NCBI GenBank assembly: GCA_003280095.1
Contig: QCGA01000001.1
Location: forward strand, 62,001 to 126,000
DNA: 64,000 bases
Direction: 5' to 3'
From: Prochlorococcus sp. AG-363-O16
Lineage (GTDB): Bacteria; Cyanobacteriota; Cyanobacteriia; PCC-6307; Cyanobiaceae
The notes under the pieces are model-generated. The model saw only the letters and a list, made by a program, of their open reading frames with translations, had not been told where the DNA came from and searched no databases. Shown piece after piece: positions 9,184 to 17,676 of this stretch. The first letter of the stretch is position 1, and the number at the start of each line of letters is the position of its first letter. The position numbers and the translations under genes are program-made.

Positions 9184-10272
9184 TTAAAACAGAGAACACT
9201 GCCCCTGCTGTCGTAACAAGTGATCAGCAAGTACAAGCGCAACCATAGCTTCCACCATTGGTACTGCTCGAGGAAGAACACACGGATCATGGCGGCCCTT
9301 GGCTGAAATAATCTGTGCATTACCTTGAGCATCCACACTATGTTGATCTTTACGGATAGTTGCCGTCGGCTTAAAAGCCACTCTAAGTAAAATAGGTTCG
9401 CCATTGCTAATACCACCCTGAATTCCACCGGAATTATTTGTAGCGGTCTTCAAACTTCCCGTAGGGGTGGGAATAAATGCATCATTATGTTCACTTCCAG
9501 TTAGCAAGGTTCCACCAAATCCAGAGCCAATTTCAAAACCTTTCGTTGCAGGCAAAGACATCAAAGCTTTAGCAAGATCCGCTTCAAGTTTGTCAAAAAC
9601 CGGCATTCCAAGACCTAATGGTGAATTACGAACCACGCACTCAATAACGCCTCCACAAGAATCACCCTCACGACTAATAGCTTCGATTCTTTCCTGCATA
9701 AGTGCTGCCACAGCTTGATCAGGACAACGCACAATATTTGCCTCGACATTATCCAGAGTAACGGCTACCGGATTTATCTCAGCCTCAATGGTGTGAATAC
9801 GTCTAACCCAGGCAATAATCTCAGTGTTATTAACCTTTGCAAGTAATTGCTTTGCAATCGCACCTGCAGCCACTCGCCCAATAGTTTCTCTTGCGGAAGC
9901 ACGACCACCACCACTGCGAGATTGAATCCCATACTTCAAATGATAAGTGGCGTCTGCATGGGAAGGTCTAAAAGCAACTTGCAAATCCTTATAATCTTCA
10001 GGTCTTTGGTCCTTATTCCTAACCATCATTGCAATAGGAGTACCAAGCGTCTTGTTTTCCATAAGACCACTAAGAATCTCTACCCGGTCATCTTCTTTCC
10101 TAGGAGTTGTAATTTTGCTTTGACCTGGTTTCCTTCTATCCAAATCTTCCTGTATTTTTTTTAAGTCAAGTTCAAGTCTAGGTGGACAACCTTCCAGAAT
10201 TACACCCACACCTCCCCCATGCGATTCGCCAAAGGTACTAATCTTGAAAACTTCGCCGAAACTACTTCCCAT
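9184..10272 (-). CDS. aroC: Chorismate synthase
   Basis: The enzyme makes chorismate from 5-enolpyruvylshikimate-3-phosphate, the last shared step to aromatic amino acids, folate and quinones, using reduced FMN. The 362-residue sequence is full length and starts [20 protein letters not shown], then shows [40 protein letters not shown] and the C-terminal [14 protein letters not shown]. No psbA gene lies beside it, unlike the arrangement I recall from several Prochlorococcus genomes; the divergent neighbour is instead a small lipoprotein gene. Confidence 0.97.
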   Translation of the reverse strand: MGSSFGEVFKISTFGESHGGGVGVILEGCPPRLELDLKKIQEDLDRRKPGQSKITTPRKEDDRVEILSGLMENKTLGTPIAMMVRNKDQRPEDYKDLQVAFRPSHADATYHLKYGIQSRSGGGRASARETIGRVAAGAIAKQLLAKVNNTEIIAWVRRIHTIEAEINPVAVTLDNVEANIVRCPDQAVAALMQERIEAISREGDSCGGVIECVVRNSPLGLGMPVFDKLEADLAKALMSLPATKGFEIGSGFGGTLLTGSEHNDAFIPTPTGSLKTATNNSGGIQGGISNGEPILLRVAFKPTATIRKDQHSVDAQGNAQIISAKGRHDPCVLPRAVPMVEAMVALVLADHLLRQQGQCSLF

Positions 10273-10580
10273 ACAAAACTCACTCTTTGTTAGAGGCTAA
10301 TAATTAATCAGCCTGTAGTCTTGATCGCCTTTGCAAGATCTAACTAAAAATAAAAAATACCACAATTTCTACCAATATCATTGAGGAGACAAAACCAATA
10401 ACCCAACGATAGTTCTTTTCGCTCAGATTGACCTATACGACTAACAAATTAGCCTAGAGATCACGTGAGTTCTATCCCTGAAAAGGTGACCTCAAAAGGT
10501 TTAAGGATCCTGATTACTCATGCACAACCAACCTTATCCTAGCGAGAAAGTATTGATTGTTTTTTTTGAACACCTAATCT
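10273..10580. promoter_or_regulatory. Divergent promoter region between aroC and the lipoprotein gene
   Basis: 308 bases with no gene. They must contain promoters for aroC (minus) and the lipoprotein gene (plus). A T8 run lies just before the lipoprotein start (about 10559-10567). No hairpin or palindrome stands out. Confidence 0.4.
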
Positions 10581-10943
10581 ATGAAGGTACAAAGCCTTTA
10601 TTCAATGGCTAGGGACTTTCCAAGGATGCTTTCTTCCCTGGCAATAGGCGTAGGAGTTATCGCAATCATTGGCTGCACAAAGGTCCCACCCGTCTCAGAA
10701 CAAACCTCCTCAAATCAATCTGTATTAATTGAAAACATCGAAAATCGACTCAAACAACTAGAACTTCGAATGGGGAAGCAAAAGGCTTCCTCAGATTCTG
10801 ATAACAAAGCTCCTGCTGGCCCCATTAAGTCACTCACTTTCCGCAAGGGATCGGATGATGATCGACTGAGGATTTACTGGGCCGATGGAAGCAGTAGTGA
10901 CCTTCCTTGCACACAAGAGCAGGCAACACTTGCCTGTGGCTAA
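10581..10943 (+). CDS. Small lipoprotein, picocyanobacterial
   Basis: A 120-residue protein with a hydrophobic N-terminal segment ending in the lipobox-like AIIGC (Cys at about residue 32), so it is probably lipid-anchored on the outer face of a membrane. A short coiled-coil-like stretch (SVLIENIENRLKQLELRMGKQ) follows, then a compact C-terminal region LTFRKGSDDDRLRIYWADGSSSDLPC with a second Cys near the end (TLACG) that may pair with the DLPC Cys. Alternative Met starts at residues 9 or 16 would give a more typical signal peptide. Function unknown. Confidence 0.75.
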   Translation: MKVQSLYSMARDFPRMLSSLAIGVGVIAIIGCTKVPPVSEQTSSNQSVLIENIENRLKQLELRMGKQKASSDSDNKAPAGPIKSLTFRKGSDDDRLRIYWADGSSSDLPCTQEQATLACG

Positions 10944-11022
10944 ATCAATTGAGGGATTAGGCACTCACTGACCAACTAAACCTCTTAAAAATACATGGCT
11001 AAGTTCTTAAAACCATATACCC

Positions 11023-11937
11023 TTATGAGCAAACAATTGAACACAGAGAATTCTCCCAATCTTTATCTAGATTCCAGACCTCCCTCTTTGTCAGGCTCAT
11101 AGCAATATGCTTTTCACAATAAGCGGCTTCATTAATGAAGACAGGTGAAAATGAATCTTGCTCATCAAATTTCACCGGTTCATCATTAAATCCCATAAAT
11201 AAAGAATCGCCCTGCCGAATTGGTCTCCAATCTGAACCCTGACGCTCAGGGTGAATATACGAAGTAATATCTCCTTGCTTGTCACGAGGGAAATCAATAC
11301 TCTTCACATGTCTATGTACAACCAAGCAATCCGGGAATATTTGTCTTCCGTTTCGAACTGCTGCTATCAACTCAAAGCACGCAGAAAGTACTAATCGAGT
11401 TTGACTAATGATTCCACAATCCAAAACCATCTGTGGGACAGGTCCTATTTCAATCACTAAGCCACATGGCCATTGCTCAACCAGAAAGCCTTTTTCAGCC
11501 TGATCTCCTTCATGAAGATAAACAGGTAATCCGAGACATGACTGAAAAAGTGCAGCGAAAGCCAAATCACAATATCTCCTCCCATAAATAACAACACTGC
11601 TTCCCATAGCTGATGTTGTACTGTGAAAATCAATTGCCATGTTGCAAGGGCTCATTCCTCTAGGGCCATAAAGGTTCAACAACTCCCGTGCACGTAAAAC
11701 TTCTCGCAATGGTGAACTGGTCGACTCAAGAAGGTCAGGCCTAAAACATCGATTTAGATCCATATCAAGATATCTTTTGCAAACTGAAAGGGCCTCAGGG
11801 TTACCTAAAACCCTTTCTGTCTCAATACCATAAGTATCAATCAGACCAGACTCTTTAGACCATTGCTTGAAAAGCCAAGGTGCATTGACCTCATTACCAT
11901 GAGTTCCTGCTATCAAAAGCAACCGAGGACCACTCAT
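11023..11937 (-). CDS. Aspartoacylase-like zinc deacylase (AstE/AspA family)
   Basis: This protein (304 residues from the ATG at 11937) belongs to the M14-like succinylglutamate desuccinylase/aspartoacylase family. It shows LLLIAGTHGNEVNAPWL with the zinc ligands His and Glu, the downstream DMDLNRCF, and AIDFHSTTSAMG with the third zinc His, plus LVIEIGPVPQ with the catalytic Glu. The family hydrolyses N-acylated amino acids; the substrate in picocyanobacteria is not known. A TTG start at 11985 is also open. It is divergent from the GST-like gene with a very short shared upstream region. Confidence 0.85.
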   Translation of the reverse strand: MSGPRLLLIAGTHGNEVNAPWLFKQWSKESGLIDTYGIETERVLGNPEALSVCKRYLDMDLNRCFRPDLLESTSSPLREVLRARELLNLYGPRGMSPCNMAIDFHSTTSAMGSSVVIYGRRYCDLAFAALFQSCLGLPVYLHEGDQAEKGFLVEQWPCGLVIEIGPVPQMVLDCGIISQTRLVLSACFELIAAVRNGRQIFPDCLVVHRHVKSIDFPRDKQGDITSYIHPERQGSDWRPIRQGDSLFMGFNDEPVKFDEQDSFSPVFINEAAYCEKHIAMSLTKREVWNLDKDWENSLCSIVCS

Positions 11938-11997
11938 CAATAATCCAACCCAATAACATATATAACCTGGCTGAAAATAATTCAAAAAGGAATCCTT

Positions 11998-12990
11998 ATG
12001 TCAATACCTCCAGCCATAGTCACCTGCACAAGAGCCGCCTGGAGTTGGCAATGGCGTCAACTAATGAAAGGCCTTGCCCCGACAGATCCAAAAGGTAATT
12101 ATCGACGACCATCCAGTGACAAGCCACATGCCATCGGGCTCTCAAAAGAAGAGCTAATTGGTAGATCGGAAGATCAAAAGCCTCGCTTAATTGTAGGTAA
12201 AAGTTGTCCATGGGCCCATAGGACCTGGTTGGTCCATCAACTTCGTGGTCTAAGAAACAACCTTTCTCTCTTAGTAGTAAAGGCTGATCACAATTCAGGG
12301 AGGTGGAAACTTGAAGAAGAGTGGTTGGGGTGTAATTCTCTACTAGAGCTTTACCAATTGTGTGGAAGTCCTCCTAGCCACCGCGCAACAGTACCCGCTC
12401 TAATAGACCCTGGTTCTAGTCTTAATCGGAATCCAAGATTAATAGGGAATGAGAGTGCACAACTAGTCGAAGTACTCAATAGATGGCCAACCACAAGAGA
12501 AGCTCCCGATCTTGCCCCAGAGAGACTCAAAGAAGAGATAAATACCTGGCAGAAACTTCTTCAACCCACTGTCAACGATGGTGTCTACCGTTGCGGCTTT
12601 GCGAGAAACCAGAATGCCTATAACAAGGCCTGTGAAGATCTATTCAGTGCTCTTGAAGTAGTAGAACAAGCCCTATCAAAAAAAGGACCCTGGTTATGCG
12701 GTAGCCAGCTAACACTTGCTGACGTAAGACTTTTCCCAACACTTATAAGATGGGAAATGATCTACATGCCTCTATTTGGCTGTAGTCAAAAACCTCTATG
12801 GTCATTGCCTAAATTATGGGAATGGAGACAACGGTTCATGGCAATTCCATTGGTTGCTGAAACATGTGATTCAAAATGCTGGAGAGAAGACTATTTTGGG
12901 GCTCTATTCCCTCTTCGCCCTAGTGGCATTATTCCAGCAGGTCCAGAGCTATCCATGATAGTTAACGCAGTAGTCCCTCAAGTTCAATGA
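11998..12990 (+). CDS. Glutathionyl-hydroquinone reductase-like (Xi-class GST)
   Basis: The 330-residue protein has the Xi-class hallmark SCPWAHRTW (Cys at about residue 71), in which the Cys forms a mixed disulfide with glutathione during reduction of glutathionyl-hydroquinones. The C-terminal all-helical GST domain is seen from about residue 175, including GPWLCGSQLTLADVRLFPTLIRW, a typical ADV N-capping box. Length fits the ECM4/YqjG family. It would act in the cytoplasm on quinone adducts. The next gene's ATG overlaps its stop (ATGA), so they are co-translated. Confidence 0.85.
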   Translation: MSIPPAIVTCTRAAWSWQWRQLMKGLAPTDPKGNYRRPSSDKPHAIGLSKEELIGRSEDQKPRLIVGKSCPWAHRTWLVHQLRGLRNNLSLLVVKADHNSGRWKLEEEWLGCNSLLELYQLCGSPPSHRATVPALIDPGSSLNRNPRLIGNESAQLVEVLNRWPTTREAPDLAPERLKEEINTWQKLLQPTVNDGVYRCGFARNQNAYNKACEDLFSALEVVEQALSKKGPWLCGSQLTLADVRLFPTLIRWEMIYMPLFGCSQKPLWSLPKLWEWRQRFMAIPLVAETCDSKCWREDYFGALFPLRPSGIIPAGPELSMIVNAVVPQVQ

Positions 12991-13661
12991 CCTTATCCAC
13001 AAGGAAAACTGAGTCAGTTCAAGCCAACTTCAAAGAACAAGAATTTGAAGGTATTTATGGAAATTACACAATCACTAATTCGGACTTCCTGGAAGTACAG
13101 CGATACCGATTTTCGCTTCTTTTGTGTGGGATCTCATTCACAAGTGGACTCTTTCATTGGATACTAAAGGGACCTACATGGGCATGGCTCTGGCTAATTC
13201 CATTAGCCATCAGTCTTGGACTGGCTCTCACCTGGATTCATATCTACTTGAGGCCACTACATAGAGCCTTGCAAATATTGTGGGGACTGGGATGTTTAGG
13301 TGCCGTAGTAGTAGCGAGCAAGACTGGAACACATTCAATGCTTCCTCAATTAGCAAAGAATCCATCCTCCATCCTTTTAATAGGTCCACTTTTCGCCGCA
13401 TTGACTGGGATAGGTTTTAAAGAATTTTTTTGTTTCCAAAGGCCAGAAGCTATAGGGGTAACCATTCTTTTACCTATTGGAATCCTTGGACATTTAAGTG
13501 GGATTTTTAGTGAGACAATAGTTATGACGATACTTATCTCATCTGGAATACTTTTAACTATTCTGGCTTATCGAAAATTTGGAATGGAAGCAGCTGCGGA
13601 TGTCGGTGACAAGAGTGTTTTTGATTATCTTGATAAAAATTCAAGAACAAGTGTTCTGTGA
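12987..13661 (+). CDS. DUF2301-like integral membrane protein
   Basis: This 224-residue protein has a soluble N-terminal 40 residues and then about six hydrophobic segments, for example FSLLLCGISFTSGLFHWIL, WLWLIPLAISLGLALTWIHI, ILWGLGCLGAVVVAS, IGPLFAALTGIGF and ILISSGILLTILAY. It looks like the conserved cyanobacterial DUF2301 family (COG5413) of unknown function, including the FKEFFCFQRPEA loop. It overlaps the GST-like gene by four bases and the ABC-F gene by four bases, so the three form one tightly coupled operon. Confidence 0.75.
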   Translation: MTLSTRKTESVQANFKEQEFEGIYGNYTITNSDFLEVQRYRFSLLLCGISFTSGLFHWILKGPTWAWLWLIPLAISLGLALTWIHIYLRPLHRALQILWGLGCLGAVVVASKTGTHSMLPQLAKNPSSILLIGPLFAALTGIGFKEFFCFQRPEAIGVTILLPIGILGHLSGIFSETIVMTILISSGILLTILAYRKFGMEAAADVGDKSVFDYLDKNSRTSVL

Positions 13662-15598
13662 GTCTAATAACTCTTATTAATGCCTCAAAAGATTTCGGAA
13701 TTGATAATCTTTTTAGCAACCTAAACTTACACATTAAGAAAGGAGAGAAACTAGGGTTAATTGGTCCTAATGGATCCGGTAAATCCACACTATTGAAGGT
13801 TCTTGCTGGTATCGAACCTCTTAATCAAGGAACTCGACAGTGCTCACCACGAGTGACAATAAAAGCGGTCGAACAAGAAAGTCCTCTCCAAGAAAATCAA
13901 ACTGTTATAGAGGCAGTACTTTCAAGCTGTGGCAAGAAAAGAGAATTACTTTTAAGTTTCCAAAAACTCAGTAATCTAGTTGCCAATAATCCATCAAACG
14001 AAAGATTTTTATCTGAACTGGGGCAACTTAGTCAACTGATGGACAACAATCAGGCTTGGGCCCTTGAACAAGAATGCAAAGAAATTCTTTCTCGCCTTGG
14101 AATCACTGATCTACAAATCAAAGTAGGAGAGCTCTCGGGTGGTTATCGAAAACGAGTTGGCTTAGCCTCTGCATTGGTAGCCAAACCGGATGTACTCCTA
14201 CTTGATGAACCTACCAATCACCTTGATGCTAGTGCAGTGGAGTGGTTGCAATGCTGGTTAACCAATTACCGGGGTGCCTTAGTACTAGTTACTCATGATC
14301 GCTATGTACTGGATCAAGTTACGAATCATCTAATAGAAATATCTCTAGGCAAAGCTCAAAAATATGAAGGTAACTACAGCACCTTTCTTAAACAAAAAGC
14401 TCAAGAACAAGAAATAGAAACCCTGGCTTCAGCCAAATTTAAGAGTGCAATGCGAAGAGAATTAATCTGGCTACGTCAGGGACCAAAAGCTAGAAGCTCA
14501 AAACAAAAAGCACGTCTACAACGTATTGCAGAAATGTACAAAGAGCCGAAAAAAAGGCAATTAGGTCAATTAGAAATGACTACGGGTAGCCGACGACTTG
14601 GCAAACTCACCATCGAAGCAATAGGCTTAGGAATTACGACAGATGGGAATCTAAATAGTCCTCCGATACTAGAGAATTTCACCTACAATTTTGCCAGAGA
14701 AGACAGAGTTGGAATCATCGGACCCAATGGCAGTGGGAAATCAACACTTCTTGATCTAATTGCAGGGAAAAGAAAGCCGACCAGCGGAATCCTTCGCCTG
14801 GGTGAAACGGTAAACATTGGTTACTTAGATCAACACACCCAAGATTTCAATCTTGGGCAAGGACTTCAACGAAAAGTAATTGATTATGTAGAAGAAGCAG
14901 CAGCCTTGGTAAAGCTCAACGGAAAACAAATGACAGCTTCTCAACTTCTAGAAAATTTCTTATTCCCCGCCTCACAACAACATAGTCCTCTCAGCAAACT
15001 TTCAGGAGGAGAGAGAAGGAGGTTAACCCTTTGCAAAATGTTAATTCAAGCCCCAAATGTACTTTTATTAGACGAACCAACCAATGACCTCGACATCAAC
15101 ACATTAACCATACTTGAAGATTTTCTTGAAGACTTCCGAGGTTGTGTTGTTGTTGTATCTCATGATCGATATTTTCTTGATCGAACAGTGGATCGCATAT
15201 TCCACATTAAGAATAGGCAGTTAGAGCAATTTGAAGGTAACTACAGCGATTTCATTAACAAGCAACGCACCCAAGAAAAGCACAACAAAGGTAATGCTCT
15301 CCTACTAGAAAAAAAGGTAAACCTTCTTTCCCCAACTCAAAAAAATCAAGGTTCAAAACAGCAGAAAGAACCTATCAACAAAGTTAGATCTCGTCGGCTT
15401 AGTTTTAAAGAGCAACGTGAGCTATTGTCTATTGAACAAGATCTAACTCTCCTAGAAAAGAAGAAGAAAACCTTAGAAGAAATCTTGAATAAAGGGGAAA
15501 AGGACCTTCGGTTACCTAGCAAGCAACTCGCTGACCTGATAAAAACAATTGAAAGAATGGAAGACAGGTGGATTTACCTCAGTGAACTAAGTCCTTAG
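13658..15598 (+). CDS. ABC-F family ATPase (Uup-like)
   Basis: This soluble tandem ABC protein of 646 residues has no membrane domain, so it is an ABC-F factor acting on ribosomes or translation rather than a transporter. Domain 1 has GPNGSGKS (about 36) and LSGGYRKRV (about 159) with LLLDEPTNHLD. The linker carries the basic WLRQGPKARSSKQKAR segment. Domain 2 has GPNGSGKS (about 356), LSGGERRRL (about 447) and LLLDEPTNDLD. The last 80 residues form a charged coiled coil (EQRELLSIEQDLTLLEKK), as in Uup. GTG start overlapping the previous stop. Confidence 0.9.
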   Translation: MSLITLINASKDFGIDNLFSNLNLHIKKGEKLGLIGPNGSGKSTLLKVLAGIEPLNQGTRQCSPRVTIKAVEQESPLQENQTVIEAVLSSCGKKRELLLSFQKLSNLVANNPSNERFLSELGQLSQLMDNNQAWALEQECKEILSRLGITDLQIKVGELSGGYRKRVGLASALVAKPDVLLLDEPTNHLDASAVEWLQCWLTNYRGALVLVTHDRYVLDQVTNHLIEISLGKAQKYEGNYSTFLKQKAQEQEIETLASAKFKSAMRRELIWLRQGPKARSSKQKARLQRIAEMYKEPKKRQLGQLEMTTGSRRLGKLTIEAIGLGITTDGNLNSPPILENFTYNFAREDRVGIIGPNGSGKSTLLDLIAGKRKPTSGILRLGETVNIGYLDQHTQDFNLGQGLQRKVIDYVEEAAALVKLNGKQMTASQLLENFLFPASQQHSPLSKLSGGERRRLTLCKMLIQAPNVLLLDEPTNDLDINTLTILEDFLEDFRGCVVVVSHDRYFLDRTVDRIFHIKNRQLEQFEGNYSDFINKQRTQEKHNKGNALLLEKKVNLLSPTQKNQGSKQQKEPINKVRSRRLSFKEQRELLSIEQDLTLLEKKKKTLEEILNKGEKDLRLPSKQLADLIKTIERMEDRWIYLSELSP

Positions 15599-15939
15599 TC
15601 CTTCCTTCGATCGCCTTCTCAAAGGTAAAACACCCAACCAAAGCCACCAAAACCCTTACTACCTATATCACTTGCTCTTGCCAGAAAGACAAAAATCCTG
15701 ACCTTGGCGAGAGAAAACCATCATTCTCTAGATTTCAAGGAGAAATAATGCCTTGATATTTCCTCATCCAAACACGCCCCCTTGAAAGACCTGATTTTGG
15801 TAACTATCAATACCAAAACCTGAGAATAGTGTTGTAACGCAAACCAAGTGTCAAATACCCCCATGGCATAACAGGACAAGGGCTCTATTGTGTATTGGTC
15901 GAAAGATCCCGGCGCAGTTAACGAACCGATTCTGACTCC
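15599..15939 (+). promoter_or_regulatory. CP12 upstream region
   Basis: 341 bases without a supported gene between the ABC-F gene and CP12; the CP12 promoter should lie here. The only long open frame on the minus strand overlaps the CP12 start and has no recognisable product. Confidence 0.4.
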
Positions 15940-16158
15940 ATGAAAACAATCGACGAGCACATTCAAAAGGATCAATCAGAGATCCAATCCGCCAAGGCAC
16001 AAGGTGATGATGCCAAGGTTCGTCATCTCACTGAAGAGCTCCACTCACTTGAGGAATACAAGGAGCACCATCCTGACGACAAGCATGATCCAAATGCACT
16101 GGAATTGTTTTGCGATGCAAACCCTGACGAGCCAGAGTGCCTCGTATATGACGACTAG
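15940..16158 (+). CDS. cp12: CP12 Calvin-cycle regulator (C-terminal Cys pair only)
   Basis: CP12 is an intrinsically disordered protein that ties GAPDH and phosphoribulokinase together in the dark and so stops the Calvin cycle. The 72-residue protein ends in the diagnostic GAPDH-binding tail CDANPDEPECLVYDD, with the two Cys eight residues apart that form the redox-controlled disulfide. The N-terminal helix is charged (KDQSEIQSAKAQGDDAK) and has no Cys, so the usual N-terminal Cys pair, which binds PRK, is missing. The linker EEYKEHHPDD holds the family's conserved region before the tail. Monocistronic, with its own terminator. Confidence 0.93.
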   Translation: MKTIDEHIQKDQSEIQSAKAQGDDAKVRHLTEELHSLEEYKEHHPDDKHDPNALELFCDANPDEPECLVYDD

Positions 16159-16172
16159 ACCTTGATTTCAAC

Positions 16173-16217
16173 AAAAAGCCACAAGACTGAATTCCCCCCT
16201 CAGTCTTGTGACTTTTT
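16173..16217 (+). terminator. Terminator after CP12
   Basis: Hairpin with near-perfect arms AAAAGCCACAAGACTGA / TCAGTCTTGTGACTTTTT around a loop of ATTCCCCCC, followed by T residues. Confidence 0.85.
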
Positions 16218-16240
16218 GATTCCTATTGACTGAAGGTAAT

Positions 16241-16465
16241 TTAAATATCTTCATTAAAATCAGAAGGACTACTGGTTAGAGAACAAACCACAGCCTCCTC
16301 TTTTTTTAACTTTCTCACTTCTGCAATTGGACGCCCCATTCTCAATAAAACATCAATCTCTTCACGAGTCTGACAACGTGCAATGGTATTTCCTTTCTTA
16401 TCGAAACAACTAAAAAATTGCATGGGTTTAATTGCTATAAGACAGTTATCGCTAAAGACTCTCAA
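16241..16465 (-). CDS. Small conserved hypothetical protein
   Basis: The frame gives 74 residues; Met15 (MQFFSCFDKKGNTIARCQTR) is the more likely start, leaving about 60. It has a compact charged body, REEIDVLLRMGRPIAEVRKLKKEEA, and three Cys. It lies downstream of obg on the same strand, so it may be the last gene of that transcript. I recognise no family. The regular mix of charged and hydrophobic residues suggests a true protein. Confidence 0.5.
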   Translation of the reverse strand: MRVFSDNCLIAIKPMQFFSCFDKKGNTIARCQTREEIDVLLRMGRPIAEVRKLKKEEAVVCSLTSSPSDFNEDI

Positions 16466-16507
16466 ATAAACAAGCGGGTCTAATTAAAATTTTATCAAAA
16501 GTCGTCG

Positions 16508-17497
16508 TTATACCCCTAAAGCCATCCAAATCTTATCCAATAGATCTTCTAATCCAGAAGTCATCACAGCTGAAATCAAAATAACCTCAGCACCAACTAC
16601 TTTCTGTAAATCGCAAATAACTTCTTTCTGTTGACTCTTGTCCAACAATTCCTGTTTGTTGAGCACATATATCCTTGGTTTCTGCAATAAGCCATGACCA
16701 TAAGCCAACAATTCCTTCTCTACAATCAACAAATCCTTCACTGGGTCCTCCCTACCCGCATCAAGCAAATGAACTAGAAGTTTCGTACGTTGTATATGCC
16801 TTAGAAATTCATGCCCTAAACCTGCACCACCTGCCGCACCAGCAATCAAACCAGGGATATCAGCAAAAACAGTCCCATCTCCACTTGGCCTTCTAACAAC
16901 TCCCAAATTCGGCACTAAAGTTGTAAAAGGATAATCAGCAATTTTCGGGCGAGCCGCCGATAACACCGCTATTAAAGTACTTTTACCTGCATTTGGAAGT
17001 CCAATAATCCCTACCTCTGCAAGAAGTTTTAGTTCCAACTGTAAATCCCACTCTTCACCATCACGTCCCTCAGTAAATTTTTCTGGAGCACGATTACGAT
17101 TACTTAAATAATGAGCATTACCAAGACCACCTCTACCTCCAAAAGCAACTGTTAAGACCTGACCTGTTTTAATCAAATCCCCTAAAATAATTCCTGTGGA
17201 AACATGACGCACTTCCGTTCCACAGGGAACTTTGACAATTAAATCTTTACCTGAAGCGCCTGTACAACGATTAGGACCTCCTCTTTTACCATCAGTTGCG
17301 GTAAATACCCTTGAAAACTTGAAATCTAAAAGTGTCTGCAAATTTGCATCTGCCTCTAATATTATTTTCCCTCCTCTTCCACCATCACCACCAGAAGGCC
17401 CCCCAGCAGGAACATACTTTTCCCTCCTAAAGGTAGCTATTCCGTCTCCACCACGTCCAGCTTTGACTATGATTCGAGCTTGATCAATGAACTGCAC
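16508..17497 (-). CDS. obgE: Obg/CgtA GTPase
   Basis: This essential ribosome-associated GTPase acts in late 50S assembly and stringent control. The 329 residues comprise the Gly-rich Obg fold (about 1-157: [44 protein letters not shown]) and the G domain: G1 GLPNAGKS (about 166), G2 near YPFTT, G3 DIPG, G4 NKQE and G5 ISA. The C-terminal OCT extension found in some Obg proteins is absent or minimal, as is common in cyanobacteria. ATG start. Downstream on the same strand is only the small 16241-16465 gene. Confidence 0.96.
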   Translation of the reverse strand: MQFIDQARIIVKAGRGGDGIATFRREKYVPAGGPSGGDGGRGGKIILEADANLQTLLDFKFSRVFTATDGKRGGPNRCTGASGKDLIVKVPCGTEVRHVSTGIILGDLIKTGQVLTVAFGGRGGLGNAHYLSNRNRAPEKFTEGRDGEEWDLQLELKLLAEVGIIGLPNAGKSTLIAVLSAARPKIADYPFTTLVPNLGVVRRPSGDGTVFADIPGLIAGAAGGAGLGHEFLRHIQRTKLLVHLLDAGREDPVKDLLIVEKELLAYGHGLLQKPRIYVLNKQELLDKSQQKEVICDLQKVVGAEVILISAVMTSGLEDLLDKIWMALGV

Positions 17498-17676
17498 TGA
17501 GAGAAATGGGCTCTATACAATTACAATATTACTCTCAAATCTCACAAACCTTTCCATAACTAATGGTTCAATCAACAATTATATTAGTCTTCTAAATAAT
17601 TAAGAATAATTCGTCAAAATAGAATTCTTAATCAGTCTCCTATCTCAATAAAGATTGATTTATTATCAACATTAAA

